From the NCBI GenBank assembly GCA_964017045.1, contig OZ024794.1, positions 23,913,359 to 23,977,358 of the forward strand: a stretch of DNA of 64,000 nt, in the 5' to 3' direction. Position numbers and translations under genes: made by a program. This DNA is from Omphiscola glabra. Its lineage: Eukaryota; Mollusca; Gastropoda; Lymnaeidae. The notes under the pieces were generated by a model. That model had not been told where the DNA came from. It saw nothing but the letters and a program-made list of their open reading frames with translations, and made no database searches. This document shows, piece by piece, positions 1-11,990 of the stretch (positions are counted from its first letter, which is position 1; every line of letters starts with the position of its first letter).

Positions 1-254
1 TAAATTAATTAAATAAAATAAATAAATGTGTATTCGCCGAACCATTCCATAAATTTTTTAAAATGTAAAGCACCCAGCAGCATCGTTTATCGGTCAGAAA
101 AGGGGGGGGGGGGCAATCAGTCAGGATAGTAGAGTTTAAAGAGATGTGTTTTGAGTGCAGTTTTGAAGGCTGTTATGGTTGGTATATTGCGGATGTGTAG
201 GGAAAGAGAATTCCATTTTTTGAATATATAATTGTAAGTTGGGATATCCAGGTA

Positions 255-465
255 TGACATTTACAATAGCCCTTACAGTAACCCTTACAATTACCTTGAC
301 AATGACCTCTTGAATGACCTCACAATGACATTTCAGTGACCTTTCGATGACCTATACAATGACCAACCTTTCAATGAGCTATACCGTGACCTTTACAACG
401 ACCCTTTGAATCACCGTTACAATGACTTTTCAAGGACTCCTAAAGTGACCTTTACAATGACATAG
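255..465. repeat. Degenerate short tandem repeat (about 12-15 bp)
   Basis: Diverged units built on gacctttacaatgac, with many substitutions and small indels. An old, decayed array. A poly-G run lies just upstream near 101-113. Confidence 0.7.
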
Positions 466-523
466 CAGTACGAGTAAACAAAAAGGAATGCTTACAAACC
501 AGTGGGTGACTTATTTTTGGTAC

Positions 524-613
524 GAAAGTAATCCATGTCAGGTAGTCACGTGCTATATTATTGATCTAGAAAGTAATCCATGCCAGGTAGTCATGTGCTA
601 TATTATTGATCTA
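524..613. repeat. 45-bp direct duplication
   Basis: Two adjacent 45-bp units, 524-568 and 569-613, each starting gaaagtaatccatg and ending attattgatcta, with two visible differences. The small frame across it is not credible as a gene. Confidence 0.9.
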
Positions 614-1938
614 AGCTATAGTTACAAGGACAATTGGTTTATTAAGATTTTATACATTTATTTTTTGTCTGTTAAGAGAATTAATTGGGAAGAGAAAACA
701 TGATGGAAAAAGTCTTACCGAAAACATGTTGACTGAGGTCATGAATGGCAATGAAGATGAGTGAAATCATACTATTACCTGATGTCATTATATTTCTCGA
801 GGAGGGGGGAATGGGGGAGAATTGAATAATTTAACTTTTAAAGGAAGAAACAAGCTCTACAAGACCATCTCATACCAACTCACCCTTCTGACGATGTAAA
901 TGTTATATTTGGCCGTTTGAAAAAAAATTAAATGATGGAACCAGCGTTTCACTTTTTCCGCTAATAAAATATAATATATTTAGTTATTTTTATGATGTTA
1001 TTATGATGGAATTTAATTTAATAAATTTTTGGGCCTATTCAAGAAAAATATGCGCATTCTAAATAACGGTAATAAAACTTTGATAAATTGAAAGTTTAAA
1101 AAGAAATCAAATCCCTGTACAATAATTGTATCGACAAATTCCATCTGCTGGAAGCATTTTAACGTATTTCTTAGTTTTCCATGTATCTGGAATAACGGTT
1201 TCAGAAAGGCATTTTTTATCCGGTTCAATTTTTTGTTTCCTCTGCCTTGAAGACAGCTCTTTCACCCTTGAGGACAGCTCTTTGTTGACAACATCCTGTT
1301 GATGACGGCACTGACCAGTTACAACAGTTGACAAGTACAGCGATGTTCTCGTGTCGTATTTTATGTTACTGTTGTTGTTTTTTGGTGAGGAAAGGTTTGG
1401 GGGGGGGGGGGGGGAGTTGGCAGTCATAGGTCCGAGTTCATTCAGCTCAAAATATTTCGTAAGACTCAGAGGTAAAAAAAAAAATATTTGAAGAAATGAC
1501 GTCATCCGTATATCTATGTTATCTACAACACGACTTACAAGTGACGTGTGCATTATCATTTCATGAAGTTCTTTACAGAGGTCGAGCGTGAACATTTTGG
1601 TCTCACACACAGTTTTGTTAGCCGTTGTGTGAGTAACTCATTTCTGTTTGCGTTTTATTTACAGATTTCCTATCCATAGTTTGTTTTGGTCTGATTTAGT
1701 TGGTGGGTGTAATTATCTGTAGGTAATTATCAATATGTAATTATCTATATGTTGTTATATATATTAATTAATTCTGCTACACTCATCTTGAAATACTCTA
1801 AACAGTCGGGCGGATGGATATGATACCCTACGTTTGAGACCTTGGAAAACGTTCATAAATAACCGCGGTTGAAAACTGTGGTAGAAATTGCACTCATCTT
1901 CTCGTTCCCTAAACGGCAACGCTGTCCCTGATATATAC
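614..1938. other. No recognised gene or element
   Basis: AT-rich DNA with a poly-G run near 1398-1414. A 167-codon minus-strand frame at 1107-1610 crosses this homopolymer and has no recognisable domain, so I do not call it. Confidence 0.5.
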
Positions 1939-3709
1939 CCCCTAGGCGGGCAGCACCCGACGCTGCCCCCCTGGCTCACACCCCTAATCAAACAGCAACC
2001 AACGCTGCCCCCTAACTCACACCCCTAGGCAAACAGCAACCAACGCTGCCCCCTAACTCACACTCCCTAGCAAACAGCAACCAACGCTGCCCCATAACTC
2101 ACATCCCTAGGCAAACAGCAACCAACGCTGCCCCCTAACTCACATCCCTAGGGAAACAGCAATCAACGCTGCCCCCTAACTCACATCCCTAGCAAACAGC
2201 AACCGACGCTGCCCCTAACTCACATCCCTAGGCAAACAGCAATCAACGCTGCCCCCTAACTCACATCCCTAGGCAAACAGCAACCAAGGCTGCCCCTAAC
2301 TCACATCCCTAGCAAACAGCAACCAACGCTGCCCCCTAACTCACATCACTAGGCAAACAGCAACCGACGCTGCCCCCTAACTCACACTCCCTAGCAAACA
2401 GCAACCAACGCTGCCCCCTAACTCACATCCCTAGCAAACAGCAACCAACACTGCCCCCTAACTCACACCCCTAGCAAACAGCAACCAACGCTGCCCCCTA
2501 ACTCACATCCCTAGGCAAAAAGCAACCAACGCTGCCCCCTAACTCACATCCCTAGCAAACAGCAACCAACGCTGCCCCTAACTCACATCCCTAGGCAAAC
2601 AGCAACCAACGCTGCCCCATAACTCACATCCCTATGCAAACAGCAACCAACGCTGCCCCCTAACTCACACTCCATAGCAAACAACAACCAACGCTGCCCC
2701 CTAACTCACATCCCTAGGCAAACAGCAATCAACGCTGCCCCCTAACTCACATCCCTAGGCAAACAGCAACCAACGCTGCCCCCTAACTCACATCCCTAGA
2801 CAAACAGCAACCAAGGCTGCCCCTAACTCACATCACTAGCAAACAGCAACCAAAGCTGCCCCTTAACTCACATCCCTAGCAAACAGCAACCAACGCTGCT
2901 CCCTAACTCACATCCCTAGCAAACAGCAACCAACGCTGCCCCCTAACTCACATCCCTAGGCAAAAAGCAACCAACGCTGCCCCCAACTCACATCCCTAGG
3001 CAAACAGCAACCAACGCTGCCCCATAACTCACATCCCTATGCAAACAGAAACCAACGCTGCCCCCTAACTCACATCCCTAGGCAAACAGCAACCGACGCT
3101 GCCCCCTAACTCACACTCCCTAGCAAACAGCAACCAACGCTGCCCCCTAACTCGCATCCCTAGCAAACAGCAACCGACGCTGCCCCCTAACTCACACCCC
3201 TAGCAAACAGCAACCAACGCTGCCCCCTAACTCACATCCCTAGGCAAAAAGCAACCAACGCTGCCCCCTAACTCACATCCCTAGGCAAACAGCAACCAAC
3301 GCTGCCCCATAACTCACATCCCTAGCAAACAGCAACAGACGCTGCCCCCTAACTCACATCCCTAGGCAAAAAGCAACCAACGCTGCCCCCTAACTCACAT
3401 CCCTAGGCAAACAGCAACCAACGCTGCCCCCTAACTCACATCCCTAGGCAAAAAGCAACCAACGCTGCCCCCTAACTCACATCCCTAGGCAAACAGCAAC
3501 CAACGCTGCCCCATAACTCACATCCCTAAGCAAAAAGCAACCAACGCTGCCCCCTAACTCACATCCCTAGGCAAACAGCAACCAACGCTGCCCCTTAACT
3601 CACACCCCTAGAAAACAGCAACCAACGCTGCCCCCTAACTCACATCCCTAGGCAAACAGCAACCGACGCTGCCCCCTAACTCACATCCCTAGCAAACAGC
3701 AACCGACGC
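1939..3709. repeat. Minisatellite, 41-43 bp unit, about 42 copies
   Basis: Tandem copies of a unit built from caaacagcaaccaacgctgc, ccccctaactcacatcccta and gg. Units differ mainly by one or two bases of length (cctagc versus cctaggc, cccc versus ccccc) and by ccaacg/ccgacg/tcaacg variants. The length polymorphism breaks any reading frame. It is the longest array in the window. The first units (1939-2000) are the most diverged, as is usual for an array edge. Confidence 0.97.
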
Positions 3710-3998
3710 CAACCCCGCTGAGACGGACAGCTGACCGCAGAACTGCACTTTAAGAATTTTAAAACAAAATACATATTAAAAGGGTACACACACAGTTTTC
3801 CCGCTGGGCCTTGACGTTTTTGTGACGTTGTGGGAAACGCGCACGCAAGACCAAAACTGTCTTTGTAGACCGTTGCCCAAAGTTTGAGAAGCATTGGTCA
3901 AATAAATGTGATGTCAATCATATTGAAGCATTTCATCCTTACCCTGCATGGGCTGTGTTAAATCAAAACATTACTGGAGATAGGTGGTCGGCCAATTT

Positions 3999-4977
3999 GT
4001 CTCTTACATGCCGACGGCACGACTCCCAACGCAACGGGAGTAGATGTGTCTAACATGATTACTTGTTGCCGTTGATGGATATGAGGTAGGGGTGGCGAAT
4101 GCCTATACCTACGGTGGCCAAACCGCGGCTCGCAAGGCGCATGCGGCTCTTCTGTGTTCACATTGCGGCTCGCGAACAATTTATGAAATTAAAACATTTC
4201 GTTTGAAATATGTGATATCAAAATAAATGAAAGTTTAAAAAAAAATACTATTCATAAATTTTACATATTTAAATATTTGTTAATTGTGTAACTGCAACGC
4301 ATATATTTCTTCAATTGTGTAACTGCAACGCATATATTTCTTCAATTGTGTAACTGTAACGCATATATTTCTTCAACATACGGTTAGGGTTAAAAGAATT
4401 GAAATGTTTAAATCATTAAATTCGAATAAAAAGTAATTTTTAAAAATAAATCACACAACGAATTTTTCATTGCGAGTGGGGTCGTGACCCATAGTGCTTC
4501 AATGCGGCTCTCAAGAATTTTTCAATTTAAAAATGGCTCTCAGTTACTACAGGTCTGGCCACCCCTGGCCTATACCGATGATTTTAGCTACGCGGCCGTG
4601 AGAAAGCCGCTCCTAGGCAACCGTTTCGTCCCACCCTTCCGTCCCTACCGAAAGACTCCCTGGGCGGTGTGGGGGGGGGGTAATGTAACACCTACCCCTG
4701 GAGTGGAATCAAAGCCGTCCTGACCCTCGGAGAGTGGACTGCGAACGCTTTAAACGCAGCGTTCTCGGGCGACCTGACGTCCCCAGGCCAGGGAGGAAGT
4801 TCCCGGCGTGCCGCCGCGCGGTCTGGCGGCGAGGAGACCCGGCGCCTAGCCCATGTGGAGGTGTGCCGGGGGGCATTAAGGGCTCACGCTCGACGGCCCA
4901 CCGACGCCATCTCCCGTGTGACGTCTCTTACATGCCGACGCCATCTCCCGTGTGACGTCTCTTACATGCTGTAACGG
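3999..4977 (+). mobile_element. GC-rich dispersed repeat, copy 1 (interrupted)
   Basis: This copy is similar to the reverse complement of 15552-16273. Shared landmarks in order are ttgccgtt..ggatatgagg, gcctat, gatgattttag/gtgattcta, gagaaagc.gctcctaggcaa, cgtttcgtccc, a variable middle, and a GC-rich 3' part with ggcgacctgacgtc / ggtcgaccagacgtc. The translated 3' parts of the two copies also resemble each other (both contain GRPDV), so it could be a piece of a larger retroelement, but no domain is recognisable. A hAT-type element interrupts it at 4109-4567. It ends with two tandem 34-bp units, 4901-4934 and 4935-4968. Confidence 0.7.
4109..4567. mobile_element. Non-autonomous hAT-type transposon, 459 bp, nested
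   Basis: The element is flanked by a perfect 8-bp duplication, GCCTATAC, at 4101-4108 and 4568-4575. The right end reads ggtctggccacccctg and the left end ctacggtggccaaacc, which are imperfect inverted repeats of the CAGGGGTGGCCAAACC type. The subterminal tgcggctc/gcggctcgc words are typical of animal hAT MITEs. It has no transposase frame. Internally, 4284-4378 holds about three tandem 34-bp units (caattgtgtaactgcaacgc...). It lies inside the GC-rich repeat, and the other copy of that repeat (15.5-16.3 kb) shows the uninterrupted site. Confidence 0.9.
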
Positions 4978-5172
4978 AAAAGAGCAAACCAACCAAAAAG
5001 TGAACACAAAAGAAAACGCGAATCTGAGCTAATAGGACTGGGAAGATTATGATCTAGTGTGGGGAAATAAACGAAAGGGAAAATTTGATGGTAAAATCCG
5101 GGCAAAACATTTCTTCTCCAACGGTTACATTCTTTTTTTTGGACACAAGGACTTATTAGAAAATGGCTGCAC

Positions 5173-5453
5173 CTATTGGTACCCGGGTACCAGAATTGAG
5201 AGGTTGAGATTGAGTCTAATGGTACCCGGGTGCGAATGGCGGCGCTGCGTGTTTGGGTCCATTTTGACTAATGCTATTCGGATGTCATTTGTAGTAGTTT
5301 ATTTTAGTTAAAATGAAGAATTAAGATTTCAAACATATAGTCCATTCAATTATCTTTCATTTGATACCTCATTTGGTCTTACAAACCCAACAATAATATT
5401 TTTAATCATTTTTTAATCCCAACCTCTCAATTCTGGTACCCGGGTACCAATAG
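5173..5453. mobile_element. MITE with 39-bp terminal inverted repeats
   Basis: Left TIR 5173-5211 and right TIR 5415-5453 are reverse complements with a single mismatch. Each begins ctattggtacccgggtacca, which itself contains the palindrome ggtacccgggtacc. A partial third copy of the palindrome (ggtacccgggtgcg) is at 5220-5233. The 9-bp word ttagaaaat lies on both sides (5156-5164 and 5462-5470) and may be a target duplication, though it is offset from the TIR edges by 8 bp. There is no coding capacity and the superfamily is unassigned. Confidence 0.85.
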
Positions 5454-5928
5454 CCACTTCGTTAGAAAATAATGCTTGTCCACGTTATTTCGCACATTTG
5501 TTGCTGTTGTTGTTGCTGCAGTCTGGGATAAATTTCGTTATGCTGAATATTTATGTCTATAGGCATTATATAGCCTATATTTTTCTCTGATTTAAAAAAA
5601 AAAATTTAAAAAATTAAAAAAACATAAGAACCACTGCATTCTCCATGTTCAAAAAAACCGCAGGAAATAAACTCGAGCAATTGTCCATCAAGTCAAGAAG
5701 CTTTCCGCTGAAAGGGCCGCTACTGTCAACATAATGGACTGTCCTCTCGTCAACTACTCTGTGATTAGGTTCTTGATCCGGTTACGTCCCTTATTTCCTG
5801 CCATCGTGGCAGACGGCTCGACAACAACGGAGCCCGGAATCTCACTAATTATTCGAAATGTAAACAACTGATCCGCTAGTAATTTTCATCGATCGGTTAC
5901 GGGGAAATTTAGAGATTGTGCGTCCAGG

Positions 5929-6297
5929 GGACGGCTACCTCATTGTTACGGGCACATACACAGTGTACATCCATGGGGCGGCTATCTCATTGTTACGGAG
6001 CCACATGCACATATCAGGTCAAGTGGACGGCTACCTCATTGTTGCGGAACCACATACACACTGCAGATTCAGTGGATGGCTACCTCATTGTTACGGAGCC
6101 ACATACACACCGCAGGTCTTGCGAACGGCTACCTCATTGTCACGGAGCCACATACACACTGCAGGTCATGTGGACGGCTACCTCATTGTTACGGAGCAAT
6201 ATATAAACACTACAGATCCAGTCGGTAGCTCACTCAGTGCTACAGAGGTATTTCAAAACTGCAGTTCCTGTGGACGCTTACCTCATTGCCGCGGGTC
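5929..6297. repeat. Minisatellite, about 49 bp, 7 degenerate copies
   Basis: The unit starts ggctacctcattgttacgga and continues gccacatacacactgcaggt. Copies diverge strongly at both edges. Overlapping forward frames here are the array translated in two registers. Confidence 0.9.
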
Positions 6298-6359
6298 ACT
6301 AGCTGATAAGACTGTGTGCTCTCTCAAACATCAAGCCCTTGCCTCTAGCTAGAATGCCA

Positions 6360-7650
6360 ATTAAATTATTTTTTTTTGAGAATAGGAAGTCGAAGCAAAC
6401 CCCCCATCCTTACGCTATGTTTACTTCCGTCAAATGGCCGCCCACAAAGTGTTTTTGTTGTTGTTTTTCTTTATATATATATTTTTTATTTCACTTGTAC
6501 TTTCTAAGAGGTGACGTTTATTCAGCATTGCCAATGTACATGACGATCTTATCACATAACTCACCCCCTAAATACAATGAAACACTTAATGAATTTACAA
6601 TTTCAGGAACCAGGCGTACCGTGTCGGAGTAAGGTAGTCGATAACCAGTAATTTGTACTGAAGACAGTATCGTAAACAAATCTTTGGACTGGAGTAAATA
6701 TCTTGAAATTAAGTTCGACTCCTAAAGCCATTAAAAACACACTGAGCTTAAAGGGGGGAAAATATGCGTTTAAAAATGTTAAGTGCAAACTTCATTTTAA
6801 AGATGTGTGTATTTGTGTGTGGTTGTGTGTGGGTTTAAAAAAAAAAAGACAAAATTCAGAATCGATTCTCCAATATGCAAGTAGAAAACTGAACTATCCA
6901 AGTCTGAGAAATACAATTATTTTCAGAGTAAACAGCCAGGGTTGATATATAAGATGGTTCAATCATGATAGCTTCCCGGAGAAATAACAACGCAGAAACG
7001 AATCTTTGTTCCTGCAGACGTGACAGTTATATTCGGCCAGTTGGCCCACGGGATACTTGTGGACTTTGTTGGCACCGTCCTCTAATGTTTGCAGCGTTCT
7101 TATAGCCCAGGCACCATTAGAAGGACTCAAGTGGACCACATGGCATGGGGAGGGGATTCCTGCCCGGCGGATACTTTTTGACTTAGTCATTCGGGACAGG
7201 ATACAATACTCTCCCCTGTCTGTGTTTTACTTTTAGCGAAAATATATTGGTTTACCGCAAACCTGAGTTTTTTTAAAAATACAATAGTTCTTTAATGGTG
7301 TAAATCAACTAATTATTGGACAAAATGTGTACATAAGTACTTGTCTGTATTTAAAATAGTGAACTGTAAACAAAAACAATAACAAAAAATGCTGTGTTGT
7401 GGCAATGTGGCCATTTAACTATTTATATCCAATTTCTCCCCGCCTCTCGAATGAGCGCAAATGTATTCTGTATAATTTCTCAATTATGTTTCTTTTCTCC
7501 ACTCATTCACGGGGATAATCTTAATTTATATTTGAGTTTCAATTACATTCATCATTGCATAGTGTCTTCATGTATTTTATTTAACGATGCCTTTTTTATA
7601 TTTTCTATTGCCAAAAATTAAACCAATCTCAAATTTTACTGTAATATACT
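6360..7650. other. No recognised gene or element
   Basis: AT-rich sequence with short frames under 100 codons and no motifs, homology signals or repeats that I can name. Confidence 0.5.
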
Positions 7651-8486
7651 ATAAAATATCCATACTCTAGAGAGAATACTATAAAATATCCATACTCTAG
7701 AGAGAATACTATAAAATATCCATACTCTAGAGAGAATACTATAAAATATCCATACTCTAGAGAGAATACTATAAAATATCCATACTCTAGAGAGAATACT
7801 ATAAAATATCCATACTCTAGAGAGAATACAATAAAATATCCATACTCTAGAGAGAATACAATAAAATATCCATATTCTAGAGAGAATACTATAAAATATC
7901 CATACTCTAGAGAGAATACTATAAAATATCCATACTCTAGAGAGAATACTATAAAATATCCATACTCTAGAGAGAATACTATAAAATATCCATACTCTAG
8001 AGAGAATACAATAAAATATCCATACTCTAGAGAGAATACTATAAAATATCCATACTCTAGAGAGAATACTATAAAATATCCATACTCTAGAGAGAATGCT
8101 ATAAAATATCCATACTCTAGAGAGAATTCTATAAAATATCCATACTCTAGAGAGAATACAATAAAATATCCATACTCTAGAGAGAATACTATAAAATATC
8201 CATACTCTAGAGAGAATACTATAAAATATCCATACTCTAGAGAGAATACTATAAAATATCCATACTCTAGAGAGAATACTATAAAATATACATACTCTAG
8301 AGAGAATACTATAAAATATCCATACTCTAGAGAGAATACTATAAAATATCCATACTCTAGAGAGAATACTATAAAATATCCATACTCTAGAGAGAATACT
8401 ATAAAATATTCATACTCTAGAGAGAATACTATAAAATATCCATGCTCTAGAGAGAATACTATAAAATATCCATACTCTAGAGAGAA
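7651..8486. repeat. Minisatellite, exact 30-bp unit, about 28 copies
   Basis: The unit is ataaaatatccatactctag plus agagaatact. It is extremely homogeneous, with only a few variants (acaataaaat, tgctata, ttctata, one catatt, one catgct), which implies recent expansion or homogenisation. Because 30 is a multiple of three, the minus strand is open for 315 codons (repeating FSLEYGYFIV). I regard that as an artefact of the unit. Confidence 0.98.
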
Positions 8487-8690
8487 ACGAAGACATTGAT
8501 GCGTTACAAATTCATTGCATATTTCCAAGCAAACACCATGGCGACTGTGCACTACATACGCTAGGCGAATCCTCACAAAAAAGTAGAAGATGTATCATGT
8601 GTCAGTCAATGAAGACACTGAATTAAATTATGGCTATAATATTCATTCTTTCATTTAGATTCCTTGAAAAAACAAACAAACAAATGTAAA

Positions 8691-9067
8691 AGAGTCATCA
8701 GTCACAGGGCACCGGAAGCGTCATCAGTTACAGAGCACCGGAAGAGTCATCAGTCACAGGGCACCGGAAGAGTCATCAGTCACAGGGCACCGGAAGAGTC
8801 ATCAGTCACGGGGCACCGGAAGAATCATCAGAAACGAGGTACGGAAGAGACGGGACACAGGAAAAGTCATCAGACAGGGGGCACCGTAAGATTCATTAGT
8901 CACGGGGCATCAGAAGAGTCACCATTCACGGGGAACCGGAAGAGTCCTCACTCACGTGGCACTGGAAGAGTAATCAGTCACGAGGCACCGGAAGAGTCAT
9001 CATTCACGGGGCACTGGAAGAGTTATCATTCACGGGGCACCGGAAGAGTCATCATTCACGGGGCACG
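8691..9067. repeat. Minisatellite, about 26 bp, 14 copies
   Basis: The unit is cggaagagtcatcagtcacg plus gggcac. The length is not a multiple of three, so the forward frame cycles through three peptide phases (GHRKSHQ, GTGRVISH, RAPEESSVT) without stops. The centre (8820-8900) is the most degenerate part. Confidence 0.95.
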
Positions 9068-9139
9068 GGCTGATGTCTTCAAATTTACTGAGTACGTTTT
9101 TGAAAACAGTAGTAGTTTAAATTCTTTATACTAACTTCA

Positions 9140-9475
9140 ATTTTTTGTGTGGCTGGCTGGTAAAAATCTTCGTACGGCTTATTGACCTACTTCCTGTCAA
9201 TCTATCCAGCTGAAACGTGGCACATAGACTCGTTGCCAACGACAACACATTCTGTCAAATTTTCAACCTCAGCTATAACCCCAACACCAAAAAGGCAGTT
9301 TTACCCAATTTTCAAGCGGAAGATGAGGAAAATGTCACGAAATAAAATTCCCGATTACTGCTCTAAATAAGATTCTTTAAAAAAAAAATATCCCAAATGC
9401 ATTTGATGCGTAATATTTCTTTGGTTTTTCTGAAATAGTTGGTAAAAAAAAATCTGCCGTGTAAAAGCTGGTGGG
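9140..9475 (+). mobile_element. Dispersed repeat family A, copy 1
   Basis: This is a roughly 330-bp non-coding repeat. Landmarks are gtggctggctgg, tacggctta..gacctacttcctgtcaa, agctgaaacgtggcacatag, actcgttgccaacgacaacaca, a ccaa-rich middle, attcccgattactgc, and the tail gatgcgtaatatttc..tggt. Similar copies lie at 9655-9905, 17318-17665, 32670-32830 (plus strand) and 21765-21925, 35085-35410 (minus strand). I cannot assign it to a superfamily. Confidence 0.8.
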
Positions 9476-9497
9476 TCATTAGAGTTTTAATGTAGCT

Positions 9498-9614
9498 CAG
9501 GGGCGTGAAAATAATGTGTGGTTGCGAGCCTTTGGGGGGGGGGGGGGGGACTAATTGGGATTCTAATAAAGTGCGTTATTTGTATGCTTATTTTGTCAAT
9601 TTTTCACGCCCCTG
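9498..9614. mobile_element. Small MITE with 14-bp inverted termini
   Basis: Termini CAGGGGCGTGAAAA (9498-9511) and TTTTCACGCCCCTG (9601-9614) are perfect inverted repeats. The interior has a poly-G run. A diverged copy lies at 18642-18760 (cagtggcgtggaaaa ... actaattggtatttttataa). The next 40 bp (ggatttatacgaacaacttt...) are also shared by the two copies, so the real unit may be longer. No clear target duplication is seen. Confidence 0.75.
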
Positions 9615-9654
9615 GGATTTATACGAACAACTTTGTCTTTTAAGGGCTTGTTTA

Positions 9655-9905
9655 ATTAAATCCTTTACATTAACTTTGCTTTGCTCGTGTTTGGCTGGCT
9701 GGCAAAATCTTGGAACAGCTATTCGATCAAATGATCATCAACCTATCGAGCTGAAATTTGGCATGTAGACTCGATGATAATGACAACACATACTATCAAA
9801 TTCTCAACCTGACTCCCGACCCCAGCCTCCAAAATCAGTTTTTCCCCCCTTTTAAAGACAGGATAAAAGAATATTCCCGATTTATACGAAAAACTATGTT
9901 GTTTA
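9655..9905 (+). mobile_element. Dispersed repeat family A, copy 2
   Basis: It carries the same landmarks as copy 1: taactttgctttgctcgtg, ggctggctggcaaaatc, atcgagctgaaatttggca, tagactcgatgataatgaca, acacatactatcaaattctca, and a degraded attcccgattta end. It is truncated before the gatgcgtaatattt tail. Confidence 0.75.
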
Positions 9906-9974
9906 GGTTTTGTTTAGCGCTACGCTTTTTATAAGGTTGCTCTTTTCGTTTGTTTGTTATGTGTGGGTGTTTGA

Positions 9975-10309
9975 ATCTTGAATCTCAATGTTGATCCAAT
10001 TCTTGATCTCAAATTGAGCTGAAACTTTGTACCCTTACTCGACCCCGATGACAATACAACCTTATATGATCAGTAGGTCACCAGTGACTTCCACTGACCT
10101 TTGAGTGACATATATGGTCAAATCTTGAGGCTCAATTTTAACCCACTTCCTAACAACTGAGCTGCAAATTTGTACATTTACCCACCCCGAATGATAATAC
10201 AAACCTTCATGATCAGTGGGTCGCCAGGGACTTCCACCGATACTTGAGTGACACATGGGGATCAAATTTTGCGTCTCCATTTTGACCCACATCCTGATCT
10301 CAACTTTAG
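9975..10309 (+). repeat. Tandem units of about 145-150 bp preceding the 41-bp array
   Basis: Similar blocks start near 9975, 10113 and 10258. Each has (tt)gaatct/tcaaatcttgaggctcaatttt, gagctg.aaactttgtac, cccaccccgaatgataatac and gatcagtgggtcgccaggga. The third block runs directly into the 41-bp minisatellite. Confidence 0.75.
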
Positions 10310-11066
10310 CTAAAGCTTTGTAAACCTACCCACCACTAATGACAATACAATTAGGTCATAAGTAAACCTACCCACCACCAATGACAATACAATTAGGTCA
10401 TTAGTAAACTTACCCACCACCAATGACAATACAATTAGGTCATAAGTAAAGCTACCCACCACCAATGACAATACAATTAGGTCATAAGTAAACTTACCCA
10501 CCACCAATGACAATACAATTAGGTCATAAGTAACCTACCCACCACCAATGACAATAAAATTAGGTCATAAGTAACCTACCCACCACCAATGACAATACAA
10601 TTAGGTCATAAGTAACCTACCCACCACCAATGACAATACAATTAGGTCCTAAGTAACCTACCCACCACCAATGACAATACAATTAGGTCATAAGTGACCT
10701 ACCAACCACCAATGACAATACAATTAGGTCCTAAGTGATCTACCCACCACCAATGACAATACAATTAGGTCCTAAGTGACCTACCCACCACCAATGACAA
10801 TACAATTAGGTCCTAAGTGACCTACCCACCACCAATGACAATACAATTAGGTCCTAAGTGACCTACCCACCACCAATGACAATACAATTAGGTCATAAGT
10901 AACCTACCCACCACCAATGACAATACAATTAGGTCATAAGTAACCTACCCACCACCAATGACAATACAATTAGGTCATAAGTGACCTACCCACCACCAAT
11001 GACAATACAATTAGGTCATAAGTGACCTACCCACCACCAATGACAATACAATTAGGTCCTAAGTGG
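10310..11066. repeat. Minisatellite, 41-42 bp, about 18 copies
   Basis: The unit is cctacccaccaccaatgaca plus atacaattaggtcataagta. It is visibly an amplified version of the cccaccccgaatgataatacaa..tgatcag segment of the 150-bp units immediately upstream. Sub-variants cluster: gtaa early, gtgacc with tcctaag in the middle. This indicates local duplication blocks. Confidence 0.97.
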
Positions 11067-11990
11067 TAATAGATACATTGTAATAAAGACTAAAAAGTAA
11101 AGAATAAAACACTATTTAAAACACTTAAAAAACAACAACACGCTTTTCTAAAAATGAACTAATACCATCTCAGTAAAAGTCCCCCAAAATTCCACAGTTG
11201 TTACAGTCATATGACTAACAAAAAAAAAAGCGAAGGGCACCTATGAGCTGAATGTTCTTTGCAAATCGCAAAGACACGCACGCAGCGGTAACGCTGATTT
11301 CATTCCCGTTGTTAAGATGAGGGTCACGATGTATCGTTGTATTTTACACTTTTTAAAAAAAAATATTTTTATTTTTTTTTTAATGTATAACTTATCTTAT
11401 AACGTGCTTGCAACGAGACGGTAATCTAAATTTAGCATCGCCCACCCAAAGAGCGTAAGATGGTATACACTCCGACACGTTGTTGTTTCTTTATACAACG
11501 ACTCGCTGCTACCTGTGTTTTCGCCCCGGATTGGATTTTGAGATCAACGCAACGTAATCAAATGTTGTTGTTGTTGTTGCTGTCTAGAAAAATTCCTCCT
11601 ATTGTTTTGATTTAATTATATCATTAAAGTCACGACGCCATTGGTATTTGGTTGGCAGCGTCCAATATTTGATGTATCGTCTGCCGAATGGAAGACAGAC
11701 AGGTAGCTTAGCTCGGCCTTTACCTGCACACGGTTTAAACGTCACGCATTAAATATAGTTGGCGAATTGCGAAGGTTTCTGATTGAATTTTTAAAAAAAA
11801 TGTTTTAACATGTAACGACCGTGGGGGTTGCTGTTTGTTTTTAAATATGTAACCGGCTAAAGATAATTACTTGTACAACTAATATCAAACAAGGATAGGA
11901 AGCACTTACAAGCGCCGTTTATATTAATTCTTATGGAAAATTGGAATTTCAATTGAAGAGCGATGAAGAAACATCGCAGATGCATAGACT
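11067..11990. other. No recognised gene or element
   Basis: Mixed-composition single-copy-looking sequence with poly-A/T runs. No convincing frame or RNA gene is seen. Confidence 0.45.

Noticed and set aside
1107..1610. 167-codon minus-strand frame
   Set aside because: It crosses a poly-G run giving a run of prolines, has no recognisable domain, and sits in AT-rich unassigned DNA.
1939..3709. Possible CRISPR-like array (regular repeats)
   Set aside because: There are no unique spacers. The whole 41-43 bp unit repeats, so it is a minisatellite. The same holds for every other array, and the context is eukaryotic.
4378..4395. ggttagggttaaa, a telomere-like word
   Set aside because: Single occurrence, no TTAGGG tandem array.
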